Origin: a virus
Direction: 5' to 3' (one strand)
Virus record (IMG/VR): IMGVR_UViG_3300020731_000058
Location: 1 to 30,042 of that record
Length of the DNA stretch: 30,042 nucleotides
In this document: in pieces, positions 15,151 through 24,100 of the stretch
Position numbering within the stretch: the first letter of the stretch is position 1
Layout: each line of letters starts with the position of its first letter
The notes under the pieces: generated by a model
Seen by the model: only the letters and a program-made list of their open reading frames with translations
What the model was told of the DNA's origin: nothing
Databases searched by the model: none
Position numbers and translations under genes: made by a program

Positions 15151-16616
15151 TAGTTTGGGGCATATCGGCAAATAGTCACGATGCGGCAATAGCTGTATTT
15201 GTGGATGGCAAACTGGTTTTTGCCAGTCATAGCGAGCGTTATAGTGGCATAAAAAATGACAGAGACCTTTGCAAAGGTCTAGTTATGGCCGCAAAGCATT
15301 GGGGAAATCCTACTAAGGTATATTGGTACGAAAATCCATTTAAAAAATCATTAAGACAATTATTTGCTGGGCAAGGGTGGAAGGGACGAGATAACAATAT
15401 AGAAATTTATTTGGCTCGTTACGAAATTGATGCTCCTGTAGAATATGTTGATCATCATTTAAGTCATGCTGCCGGTGGATATTTTACCAGTGGTCTAGAA
15501 GAAGCGTGTGTAGTGGTTATAGATGCAATCGGAGAGTGGGATACCGCTACAATATGGGAAGCTAAAGGCAATCAACTTAAAAAGAAGTGGAGACTTCGTT
15601 ATCCACACAGCATTGGATTGTTTTATAGTGCAATGACTCAACGTGTAGGTTTAAAGCCAAATGAAGACGAATATATTCTAATGGGCATGGCCGCTTATGG
15701 TGATCCTAAAAAATTAAGTTTTGACATGAGTCACGATTTTATTGACAATTATGGAAATTTGAAATTTATTCGTAATTGTCATAGAGGAGTTCAAGATTGG
15801 CGTCCAGACTTAACAGTTAAAGATAGTTTTGAGATTGCGGCAACTACTCAAGACATATATGAAGAATATTTTCAACATCTACTACTAAAAGCTAAACGTC
15901 TAGTCAACAGTAAAAATCTAGTGTTAATGGGCGGATGTGCCTTAAATTGTAGTGCCAACAGACTAACAGGCAACTATTTTGACAACACATGGATCATGCC
16001 TAACCCAGGAGATGCAGGCAGTGCTGTTGGCGCAGTGCTAGCTAAACATCCAGAATGGAGGATCGATCCATCAAATTTTAATCCATTCTTAGGTCATGAT
16101 ATAGGATATCGTGCATCTAATAAAGAAATAATCGATTATTTGGAAGATAAAAAAATATGTGGATTAGCTAGAGGTCCAGCCGAATTTGGCCCACGTGCAT
16201 TAGGCAATAGAAGTTTAATAGCGGATCCTCGCGGAGAAGATATAAAGGACAAAGTAAATGCAATCAAACAAAGACAAGAATTTAGACCTTTTGCTCCGGC
16301 AATACTCGAGGAGCTTGTTGACGAGTACTTTGTTATGCCTCGTGGTTGGCATAATAGTAGGTATATGCAAGTCATCGCTACTTGTAGGTCTCCTGAGCTT
16401 TATCCTGCTATCATTCATCGTGATGGAAGTTCACGTGTACAAACTGTGCCAAAAGACGGAAGCCCTTTCAGAGAACTCCTAGAACTTTGGTACGCAAAAA
16501 CTGGATGCCCAATGTTACTGAATACTAGTTTAAACATTAAAGGGCAACCGATGGTTAATGATCACGCGGATGCAAAAAACTTTGAACGCCATTATGGTGT
16601 TAAAGTGTTTAATTAA
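15147..16616 (+). CDS. NodU/CmcH-family O-carbamoyltransferase
   Basis: 489 residues, starting inside the previous stop (ATGA). The family transfers carbamoyl from carbamoyl phosphate, via a carbamoyladenylate, to sugar or antibiotic hydroxyls. Seen: ASKHA-like N-terminus (WGISANSHDAAIAVF), HHLSHAA at 103-109, VVIDAIGEWDT around 123-133, GGCALNCSAN (262-271), and YrdC-like C-terminal region GPAEFGPRALGNRS (343-356), with later NTSLNIKGQPM. All key blocks look intact. Similar genes occur in cyanophages. The target here is unknown; lipopolysaccharide, a nucleotide sugar or modified DNA are options, and the nucleotidyltransferase-cupin at 5658 could be in the same pathway. Confidence 0.88.
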   Translation: MIVWGISANSHDAAIAVFVDGKLVFASHSERYSGIKNDRDLCKGLVMAAKHWGNPTKVYWYENPFKKSLRQLFAGQGWKGRDNNIEIYLARYEIDAPVEYVDHHLSHAAGGYFTSGLEEACVVVIDAIGEWDTATIWEAKGNQLKKKWRLRYPHSIGLFYSAMTQRVGLKPNEDEYILMGMAAYGDPKKLSFDMSHDFIDNYGNLKFIRNCHRGVQDWRPDLTVKDSFEIAATTQDIYEEYFQHLLLKAKRLVNSKNLVLMGGCALNCSANRLTGNYFDNTWIMPNPGDAGSAVGAVLAKHPEWRIDPSNFNPFLGHDIGYRASNKEIIDYLEDKKICGLARGPAEFGPRALGNRSLIADPRGEDIKDKVNAIKQRQEFRPFAPAILEELVDEYFVMPRGWHNSRYMQVIATCRSPELYPAIIHRDGSSRVQTVPKDGSPFRELLELWYAKTGCPMLLNTSLNIKGQPMVNDHADAKNFERHYGVKVFN

Positions 16617-16620
16617 AGTG

Positions 16621-16626
16621 TATAAT
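16621..16626 (+). promoter_or_regulatory. consensus -10 (TATAAT) for the helicase gene
   Basis: TATAAT lies 5 nt before ATG 16632, within 10 nt of the carbamoyltransferase stop. No good -35 is seen 16-18 nt upstream, so it may need an activator or phage-modified polymerase. It would give a leaderless helicase mRNA, and there is no Shine-Dalgarno. Confidence 0.5.
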
Positions 16627-16631
16627 ACAGT

Positions 16632-18095
16632 ATGAGTGAATATAACAAAGACAAAGATAAAGCAAGACAAAACGTTGATTATGGATACGATATTCAGCGT
16701 GTATATTTAGAATTGATGCTAGCAGATGCTGGTACGTTTGTGCGTTGCCAATCTATTTTTGACCCAACCCTATTTGATAGAAAATTACAAGATGCGGCAT
16801 CTTTCTTGAATAATTTTGTTACAGAAAATAACGCACTACCTACAGCAGATATTCTAAATGCGGCAACAGGTAGCAATTTAAAAGCGGCAACTGAAGTTAG
16901 AGAAGAACACTTTGAGTGGCTAATGAATGACTTTGAAACATTTACTAGACACAAGGGATTAGAAAGAGCAATCTTAGAAAGTGCTGACTTACTGGAAAAA
17001 GGTGAATACGGTCCTGTAGAAGAAAAGATTAAAAAAGCAGTACAAGTTGGTTTGCAACGAGATATGGGTACAGATTATTTTGCAGATCCACGTGGACGAC
17101 TAATGAGGATTAAAGATAAAAATGGACAAATATCGACAGGCTGGAAGAGTATCGATGACAAACTTTATGGTGGGTTTAATCGCGGTGAGCTCAATATTTG
17201 GGCTGGTGGAAGCGGCGCTGGTAAATCCTTATTTTTGGCCAACCTCGGTGTCAACTATGCTACAGCTGGGCTCAATGTTCTTTACCTTACGCTAGAACTT
17301 AGTGAAGAACTTGTGAGTATGCGTGTAGATAGTATGATCACAGGAATACCAAGCAGAGAGATTTTTAAAAGCATCGACGATGTTGAAATGAAAGTTAAAA
17401 TGATTGGCAAAAAATCTGGACAGTTCCAAGTCAAGTATATGCCAAGTGGTAAAACAGCCAATGACATTCGTGCTTACATGAAAGAATATGAAATTAAGAT
17501 GGGACGTAAAATCGATGTCTTACTCTTAGACTACATGGATTTAGTGATGCCACTAAGCAAGCGTATTAGTGCAGAAAATTTATTCGTTAAAGACAAATAT
17601 GTTTCTGAAGAATTGCGTAACTTAGCAGTTGAAAAACAATGTGTGTTTGTAACTGCGGCACAGTTGAACCGCGGAGCAGTTGAAGAAGTTGAGTTTGATC
17701 ATAGTCATATTTCAGGCGGACTTAGTAAGATTCAAACAGCTGATAACGTATTTGGTATCTTTACAAGTCGTGCTATGCGTGAACGTGGACGCTATCAAAT
17801 TCAGTTAATGAAGACACGTTCTAGTAGCGGTGTTGGTCAAAAGATTGACCTAGAATTTAACGTTGATACTTTGCGTATTAGTGATTTGAGTGAAGAGGAT
17901 TATAACAGCCCAGGACAAAGTGCAGGAAGCACACTACTTAACAGTATTAAACAAAGAACTATGGTTACTGCGGCTGGCGAGATTTTAACAGATCCAACAG
18001 CAGGAGCTCCGGCACCTAAAGTAACAGCTCATGTAGAAAGCAGTAAACTTCGCGAATTGCTGAATAAAATACCCGGAGATTCCGACGAGTTTTAA
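16632..18095 (+). CDS. gp41/DnaB-like replicative helicase
   Basis: 487 residues. A hexameric ATP-driven 5'-3' helicase that moves on the lagging strand and pairs with the gp61-like primase. N-terminal helical domain (1-140), then a RecA-type domain: STGWKSIDDKLYGGFNRGEL (168-187), Walker A GGSGAGKS (192-199), LELSEE (221-226), Walker B VLLLDYMD (296-303), and a FVTAAQLNRG block near 335-345 as in DnaB motif H4. The C-terminal 50 residues are a loose Ala/Pro/Ser tail ending in an acidic helix. Length close to T4 gp41 (475). Confidence 0.9.
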   Translation: MSEYNKDKDKARQNVDYGYDIQRVYLELMLADAGTFVRCQSIFDPTLFDRKLQDAASFLNNFVTENNALPTADILNAATGSNLKAATEVREEHFEWLMNDFETFTRHKGLERAILESADLLEKGEYGPVEEKIKKAVQVGLQRDMGTDYFADPRGRLMRIKDKNGQISTGWKSIDDKLYGGFNRGELNIWAGGSGAGKSLFLANLGVNYATAGLNVLYLTLELSEELVSMRVDSMITGIPSREIFKSIDDVEMKVKMIGKKSGQFQVKYMPSGKTANDIRAYMKEYEIKMGRKIDVLLLDYMDLVMPLSKRISAENLFVKDKYVSEELRNLAVEKQCVFVTAAQLNRGAVEEVEFDHSHISGGLSKIQTADNVFGIFTSRAMRERGRYQIQLMKTRSSSGVGQKIDLEFNVDTLRISDLSEEDYNSPGQSAGSTLLNSIKQRTMVTAAGEILTDPTAGAPAPKVTAHVESSKLRELLNKIPGDSDEF

Positions 18096-18120
18096 ATAAA
18101 TACATAATGTAAATTTTACC

Positions 18121-18141
18121 CGTATTTTTTGCATAAATACG
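18121..18141 (+). promoter_or_regulatory. late promoter ATAAATA within a small hairpin
   Basis: ATAAATA (18133-18139) stands 18 nt before ATG 18158, with AGAGAGA as ribosome site. It is part of an inverted repeat: CGTATTT (18121-18127) and AAATACG (18135-18141). Two more overlapping TAAATA strings lie at 18093-18102 over the helicase stop. Confidence 0.6.
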
Positions 18142-18157
18142 TAAAGAGAGATAAAAT

Positions 18158-18859
18158 ATGACCCAATCAGCAAACGACATACTACGCAAGTACTTAGACA
18201 TCCTAGGTGAAGAAACTACCAGTGCGGCACCTACAGATTCACAAATGACCAACCCAGGAACTACTGGACAGCAGTCAATGTCTAACCCAGGAATTACACT
18301 AGAACCTCATCAGATTCTTCCTCCAAAAGAAGGCGCTGGTAGTATTTTAGCTGTAAGCCAAACACTGAAAGCGTTCCAAGAACATGCGGGTGGTTTAAAA
18401 GCTACTGGGTTACCTGATCCAGAAACACTACAGAAATTAAAAGAACTTGCTGATAAGCCAGAAGCTCAAGCAGTTAAAAAAGCAGTTACAGAATATCAAC
18501 AAACTAAGCAATTACCTGTAAAAACTGGAGAATTTGATCCACGTACATTTGCAGAAATGTTAAGCGACAGCGGCAAGTTAGATGCTAAAGAAGAGCAAAA
18601 ATTACAATCTGGTTGGCAACAAGCTCAAGCTAAAGCTGGCGATACTGTAAACGAATCAGTCGGTGGTGTTGATGCTAGAACAGCTTTAGAACACAAAGCG
18701 GCATTACACGAAGGTTACGCACAAGGCCTAAAAGGTGCTGAATGTGCATGTATGCACGAAGTAGGTACTCCACATCATTCACATCATTCACATGGTTACA
18801 TGTTGGGTAAGAAAGAATACGACGAGTGTTGGAATCCAAATGCTGGCGTAGCTATGTAA
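18158..18859 (+). CDS. virion-associated protein with Cys/His-rich C-terminus, function unknown
   Basis: 233 residues. N-terminus MTQSANDILRKYLDILGEE, then a Pro/Thr/Ser-rich stretch to residue 60 and helical middle (Gln/Lys/Ala-rich). The C-terminal 40 residues are striking: CACMHEVGTPHHSHHSHGY, then KKEYDECW, with three Cys and many His that could bind metal. LGE at residues 16-18 fits a gp21-type (L/I)xE cleavage site. It has its own late promoter and ends at a strong bidirectional terminator. Not a family I recognise. Confidence 0.7.
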   Translation: MTQSANDILRKYLDILGEETTSAAPTDSQMTNPGTTGQQSMSNPGITLEPHQILPPKEGAGSILAVSQTLKAFQEHAGGLKATGLPDPETLQKLKELADKPEAQAVKKAVTEYQQTKQLPVKTGEFDPRTFAEMLSDSGKLDAKEEQKLQSGWQQAQAKAGDTVNESVGGVDARTALEHKAALHEGYAQGLKGAECACMHEVGTPHHSHHSHGYMLGKKEYDECWNPNAGVAM

Positions 18860-18872
18860 ATTAGCAATAGAT

Positions 18873-18898
18873 AAAAACCCGCTAAGGCGGGTTTTTTT
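18873..18898 (+). terminator. strong bidirectional terminator
   Basis: AAAAACCCGC (18873-18882), loop TAAG, then GCGGG and a run of seven T. A-tract on one side and T-tract on the other allow it to serve both the rightward gene and the convergent leftward gene whose stop is at 18897-18899. Confidence 0.9.
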
Positions 18899-19412
18899 AT
18901 GAGTAAAAAACTTGTAAAGAAACGTTATCGATTACAGCTTCATCGTTTCCAGGAAATGTTGGATGAGGCCCTACTTGTATTAAAACCCCAAAGTTTGGGT
19001 CTGCTATATTAGTGCCTGGAGGAATTCCCCACAATTCTGTACTAGATCCATATACCACTGTGTTAGGTGCGTTAGGGTCCTGTGTAGCAAGATTACTAGT
19101 AAAAGGAACACCGTTTAAATGCATTTGCACTAGATAATCAGTGATTCTAGCTTGTCTGCGTACAGTGACACTAACTTGTATACCCAACAAGGTTGTATAC
19201 GCTGGAATATTAAATCCTTTAAGAACAAGCGTATCTGCAAAAATTACAGTTTGTGCAGTGTCATGCAAAGCAATTCTTCGCATGTTCTTCTTAGTTAGTA
19301 CTGGAAAACTTAAATTATTTTGCTCGCTCAACCAATCTGTCCAGTCGCTATTTGTATGGTTAGGATCTGTGGTGTAAGTTATGCTAGTAGGTGATAGCCA
19401 ATTCGTATTCAT
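18897..19412 (-). CDS. beta-sandwich virion protein (tail/appendage type)
   Basis: 171 residues from the ATG complementary to 19410-19412. Beta-rich throughout: IPAYTTLLGIQVSVTVRRQARITDYLVQMHLNG, then GSSTELWGIPPGTNIADPNFGVLIQVG and AVIDNVSLQVFYS. The LWG...FGVxIxV...A-ID-VxLxVxY pattern recurs in phage structural proteins. It is encoded against its neighbours but under its own perfect late promoter, which supports a late virion role. Substrate or tail position unknown. Confidence 0.65.
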   Translation of the reverse strand: MNTNWLSPTSITYTTDPNHTNSDWTDWLSEQNNLSFPVLTKKNMRRIALHDTAQTVIFADTLVLKGFNIPAYTTLLGIQVSVTVRRQARITDYLVQMHLNGVPFTSNLATQDPNAPNTVVYGSSTELWGIPPGTNIADPNFGVLIQVGPHPTFPGNDEAVIDNVSLQVFYS

Positions 19413-19416
19413 ACAG

Positions 19417-19424
19417 TATTTATA
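19417..19424 (-). promoter_or_regulatory. perfect T4-type late promoter TATAAATA (minus strand)
   Basis: The complement of 19417-19424 reads TATAAATA, the T4 late consensus, with only 4 nt before the ATG of the leftward gene, so its mRNA has almost no leader. No Shine-Dalgarno is present. Confidence 0.75.
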
Positions 19425-19451
19425 GGCAAAGGTTTATTGACAGTATTTTTG

Positions 19452-19458
19452 GTAAATA
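19452..19458 (+). promoter_or_regulatory. late promoter (GTAAATA) for the first tail-fibre gene
   Basis: GTAAATA lies 20 nt before ATG 19479, with AAGGG in between as a ribosome site. A TTGACA string at 19437-19442 lies upstream, but no good -10 is placed 16-18 nt after it. Confidence 0.5.
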
Positions 19459-19478
19459 CTTAGCACAAGGGCGACTTC

Positions 19479-20189
19479 ATGAGTAAAACCGTACATTCTG
19501 TTAAATTAATACCCTACGATTCTGTTAATTTGAATTCATTGGCCTATGCGCCGGGCGAATTAGTATATGATTATACTGCACTAACTGTGCGTTTAATGGA
19601 CGGAGTCAATTTAGGTGGGCATTCTTTATTAAGAGCAGACTTTTCAAATGCATCAACCACTGCTACTTTAACAGTTAAATCAATTATTGCTACAACTGGA
19701 TTATCAGGTAATTTGACAGGCAATGTTACTGGAAACGTTACTGGTAATTTGACAGGAAACGTTACAGGTAATTTGACAGGAAACGTTACAGGTAATGTTA
19801 CTGGCAGTTCTGGATCTACTACAGGCAATGCGGCCACTGCTACGAAACTAGCTAACTCTGTGACAATTAACGGTGTAGCATTTGATGGTAGCACTAACAT
19901 CACAACACACGTTGCAGGTACAGGTATTAGTATATCTGGTACAACAATTACAAACAATGGATTACTTACATTAACAGGAACAGCCGGGAGCGGATCAGTT
20001 AACACAGGCAATGGTACTTTAACATTTTCCAGTGGTAACGGAGTTAGTGTAACAGCAAGTGGTTCTAGCCTAACAGTAAACACTTCACAAGATTTACGCA
20101 CAACAGCAACACCAACATTTACAAATTTAAAAATAGGTACAACACCTATACGTTCACTAGCCTTAGCCCTAGCGGCGGCAATGAGTTAA
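19479..20189 (+). CDS. tail-fibre-like protein with GN(L/V)T tandem repeats
   Basis: 236 residues. N-terminal attachment-like domain (1-65: SLAYAPGELVYDYTALTVRLMDG), then about eight 4-residue repeats GN(L/V)T (residues about 77-108), then GNAATATKLANSVTINGVAF, which matches the classic phage tail-fibre repeat, and Gly/Ser/Thr-rich beta sequence. It ends IRSLALALAAAMS, very like the end of the next protein. A trimeric beta fibre binding the host surface is the likely role. No enzyme motif or chaperone domain. Confidence 0.8.
   Translation: MSKTVHSVKLIPYDSVNLNSLAYAPGELVYDYTALTVRLMDGVNLGGHSLLRADFSNASTTATLTVKSIIATTGLSGNLTGNVTGNVTGNLTGNVTGNLTGNVTGNVTGSSGSTTGNAATATKLANSVTINGVAFDGSTNITTHVAGTGISISGTTITNNGLLTLTGTAGSGSVNTGNGTLTFSSGNGVSVTASGSSLTVNTSQDLRTTATPTFTNLKIGTTPIRSLALALAAAMS
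19708..19806 (+). repeat. 12-bp tandem repeats coding for GN(L/V)T
   Basis: About eight in-frame units of the form GG-AAT/AAC-(TTG/GTT)-AC(A/T) occur in a row. Copies vary at third positions and alternate Leu and Val, so they are old or diversified. Length variation by slippage could change fibre shaft length. Confidence 0.8.
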
Positions 20190-20198
20190 GGAAATAAA

Positions 20199-21134
20199 AT
20201 GCCAGTACAGATTAAACTAAGAAGAGATACCGCAGCAAATTGGGCATCAGCCAATCCTATATTAGCCTTAGGCGAACCAGGTCTTGAGATTGATACTGAT
20301 AAAATTAAGTTCGGCGACGGCGGAACATATTGGAATTCTTTAGCATATTTTGCCACTATTGCACAAGCTGGGTCAATTACAGGAACGACCTTAGCCAGTA
20401 ATGTAGTCAACTCTAGTCTTACATCGGTAGGTACCTTATCTAATCTTACAGTTACTAATCCTATTAACGGTAGTGTTACTGGTAGCGCGGCTTCTGCAAC
20501 AACCGCAGTAACAGCAAACAATTTAGCAGGCGGCCTAGCTGGCAGTATTCCCTATCAAGCAGGCAACGGCCTAACTAGTTTTATTAGTCAACCAGGATCA
20601 GGTGGAGCAAGTTACTTGCAATGGACTGGAACAACATTTAACTTTGTCACCGGCGCAAGTATTTCTGCAAACGCCAATTTATTGCAAGGAACAACACTAG
20701 CTACTAATGTAGTAACTAGCAGTTTGACCAGTGTTGGTACACTAACAGGACTAACTAGCTCAGGAGTTGTAAACATTACAAGTTCTACAGTTAGTAGTGA
20801 TACTACACACGGAGCATTAGTTGTAACAGGCGGAGTTGGTATTGGTGGCGGATTAAATGTCAGTGCAGGAACAAACATAGGTGGACAAGTAAGCATTACA
20901 AGTAATAGCGCAAGTTCAAGTTCAAGTAACGGCGGAGCATTAACTGTTACAGGCGGTGCTGGAATCGGCGGAACATTATATGTTGGCGGTAACTTAGTAG
21001 TAGCAGGTAATATCACAGATACAGCAGGTAACGTTATTGTACAATCAGGTAATTTAACTGTAGCTGGAAAAGAAACCATAGGCGGTGTGAATACTAGAAC
21101 GCTGTCTATCGCTATGGCAGCGGCATTAAGCTAA
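20199..21134 (+). CDS. tail-fibre protein with Mtd-like N-terminal domain
   Basis: 311 residues; AAGGA precedes ATG 20199. Residues 3-48 (QIKLRRDTAANWASANPIL, then GEPGLEIDTDKIKFGDGGTYWNSL) match the major tropism determinant N-terminal domain found at the base of many tail fibres. Then come two copies of SSLTSVGTL (about 72-80 and 173-181) and two of GAL(V/T)VTGG(V/A)GIGG (about 206 and 248). The C-terminus TRTLSIAMAAALS echoes the preceding protein. Likely a receptor-binding fibre or its adaptor. No reverse transcriptase or variable/template repeat was seen, so no diversity-generating retroelement. Confidence 0.8.
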   Translation: MPVQIKLRRDTAANWASANPILALGEPGLEIDTDKIKFGDGGTYWNSLAYFATIAQAGSITGTTLASNVVNSSLTSVGTLSNLTVTNPINGSVTGSAASATTAVTANNLAGGLAGSIPYQAGNGLTSFISQPGSGGASYLQWTGTTFNFVTGASISANANLLQGTTLATNVVTSSLTSVGTLTGLTSSGVVNITSSTVSSDTTHGALVVTGGVGIGGGLNVSAGTNIGGQVSITSNSASSSSSNGGALTVTGGAGIGGTLYVGGNLVVAGNITDTAGNVIVQSGNLTVAGKETIGGVNTRTLSIAMAAALS

Positions 21135-21135
21135 G

Positions 21136-21142
21136 ATAAATA
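21136..21142 (+). promoter_or_regulatory. late promoter (ATAAATA) for the giant protein
   Basis: ATAAATA begins 1 nt after the previous stop and 26 nt before ATG 21162, with GGAGA (21152-21156) as ribosome site. Confidence 0.6.
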
Positions 21143-21161
21143 AAGAATCACGGAGAATTAA

Positions 21162-24100
21162 ATGGCAAAGAGTCAAATAAGAGCATACGTTTTTACACCA
21201 GGTACTGCTGGCAACGGTACAATTATTGTTGGTGGTAAAGTCGATCTACAACAATTATTGGTTATAACAAACACCACAACAAACAGCATAATTTATAACT
21301 TTGCTGATCCAACATACAGCGGAACTACAGTTTCATTTACTAGAGGTTCTAACCAAGTAACTAACTTTACTTCAGTTTTAGATAACGCTGACGGATATAC
21401 AACAATTACACTAGCCGTTGACACTAGCTCGATGTCTTCGTCACATGTTTTACAAATTCTTAGTGAAAGTCCAGAACAAACAGTTCGCCCATGGCCAATG
21501 GGTACAGATGCGTTTGAACGTACTCGTGTTGCTAACCCGCAGTCATTATTAGACGCTGACTTTGAATATGGTATGCAACCAACTAAATGGTTGACTATTA
21601 GTCAGCAACGTGGGGTTCCTGCAATTTATGAAGTCCCAGGAACCGATATAGCAGTAACCGCCGCGACCACAGATGCTAGCTATCGTGCTGGTGGATTATC
21701 AACATCTGAATCAATTATTACAATTACCACAGCCATTGCTCATGGATACACACAAGGGCAAGCACTTACTATCCGTGGAATGAACTCAGCTATTACAGGT
21801 TTTGACCGTGCTGAAGGTTCATTTATTGTATATCAAATATTAAGTACAACTCAGTTTACCTACATTGCCAAAGGTAAAGTAGGTTATGTTAACGGTGATA
21901 ACATTTATACACCATTTATACAATTACGCCAAGGCGGATTTTATACAGGCTCACAAGTTAACGCTATTGTTAACACTATTGCAACAGGTACTGCTAGTAG
22001 CACTAATTATGTAACAGTAAGTACAACAACAGGTTTGAATCAAAACAGTGCTATTACTTTCAACACAGTAACAACTAACGCAGTTGCTACAAACGGAACT
22101 AATAACCAAATTACAGTAGGGTCATCGATCGGTATGGCTGTTGGCATGCCATTGGTATTCTCTGGAAACAGTTTTGGTGGTCTAGCATCAGGTGCAACTT
22201 ATTATGTTGCCAGTATTGTTGATACAAGAACTATTACTGTAGTGACAACCAGCGGCGGCGCGGCTAGCCCAACTTTAACTACGGCCATTGGTGGTAACAT
22301 GTATATCAGCGGTGGTGCAAGTTTTGGTGGATTAGTTGCTGGAACCCAATATTACGTTACTAACGTTATAGATTCTACACACATTACAGTTAGTACCAAC
22401 ATTGTATATAACACAACCATCGTCAGCACAGACTTGTTAACCAACAGTGTTCGTTTTGGCACAACAGTTAACATGACAGTTGGAGAGCAAATAACTATTA
22501 GTGGTACAACTATTGGTTTGTTGGGTGCTGGTACATATTATGTTAGCCAAATTTTAGACACCAACAACGTAGTATTATCAAGCACATTAGGCGGCGCAAT
22601 ATTAGCACAAACTAGTGCAACTGGTTCAATGACAGCGGTAGTTGGTGTTAATACTACATTAACAACTGCTTCAGGATTCTTAAGCGGTGTTGCTGTATGT
22701 TATCCTTCTTTTAGCTACACAACTCCAAGTACAACTGCATCATTTACAGGCAGTTTAACAGGTAGTACACTAACCGTTACTGCTATTGCTAGCGGAACAT
22801 TAGGAACAGGACAAGCTCTTTCAGGCCCAAGTACTATTCCAAGTACTACATCTATTACAGCACAATTAACACCTACAGGTGCAACAGCATTGGCTACACC
22901 CTCATTAACAGCTGGCGGTACAACTGGTACATATACTTTAACTGTCAGCACTAATACTGGTATTGTTGTTGGACAAATTGTAACTGGTACTGGTGTTCCA
23001 GTAACTACATTTGTTACCAACATTAATGGTAACGTGATTACATTAAGCAACACATTTACCACAACTGGTAGCGGTACATATAGTTTCTACACAGCATATG
23101 GTATTGGTACTTACTCAGTAAGTACAAGCGTTGGTAGTCCAATTTCTAGTACTCCTACATTTATTTCTGTGTCAGGACAAGCTACAGTAACAGTTAGTAC
23201 AATTACTAACCATGGATTTGTTCCTGGACAAACTGTTAACATCAGTGTATTGAGTGAAAGCGGTACTAACAATAACACATTAGTTAACGGTCCATTCTTT
23301 GTTGAAAGCGTAACTAGTGCAAGCACATTTACATTTACAGCTCGTGCGGCCGGTGTTATTTCAGGCACAATTACTGCTAACATTTATGCTCGTCCAGATA
23401 GTTTCTATCAACACAGACCATTCGACGGCGGTGTTCAATTAGGCACAGGCGGTCCTGCGTATGCGGCACAAGCTATACGTATGAGCAAGAAATATATTCG
23501 TTATCAATCAGGTAAAGGCATTAACTTTAACACTGGTTTGTTAATGGCTCCAAACTATTTTGTACGTAGTGTAACAGCTAACGGTACAGCAATTGGATCA
23601 ACAATTACCATTGTAACAGATGACGTGGATCATGGATGCCAAGTTGGTGCTGTAGTTACGTTAACCGGTGTTATTACCAGCGGATACAACGGAACTTACA
23701 CAGTATCAGGTATTGTAGATGAACGTACATTACAAGTAGTTGCTACTCAAGTTCTAGGCACTACTAGCGGCACAACTGGTGCAAGTATTAGCGATCCTGC
23801 ATTACTAAGTCTAGTTAACTGGTACGGTGCTAGTGTACGTTCAGGAACATATGATGAACAGAATGGTGTATTTTTCCAGTATGATGGTACAACTGTTAGT
23901 TGCGTAAAACGTTCAAGCACATTCCAACTAGCAGGTACAATCAGTGTAACAGTTGGCTCTGGACAAATTATAGGTCTTAACACACGTTTTAGTACTCAAC
24001 TAACAGTAGGTGATCGCGTTGTTATACGCGGTATGAGTCACGTGATTACTGCTATTACATCAGATACGCTAATGTATGTTAACCCACAATTCCGTGGCTA

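Noticed and set aside
19708-19806. CRISPR-like array
   Set aside because: Units are 12 bp, contiguous, in frame and without spacers; they code for GN(L/V)T.
19571-20101. Long antisense frame opposite the first tail-fibre gene
   Set aside because: Val/Pro-rich shadow caused by Thr/Gly/Asn codons of the real gene; similar shadows occur at 20612-21079, 22715-23062 and 25247-25675.
20199-21134. Diversity-generating retroelement, because of the Mtd-like domain
   Set aside because: No reverse transcriptase, no template/variable repeat pair and no C-type lectin domain were found.
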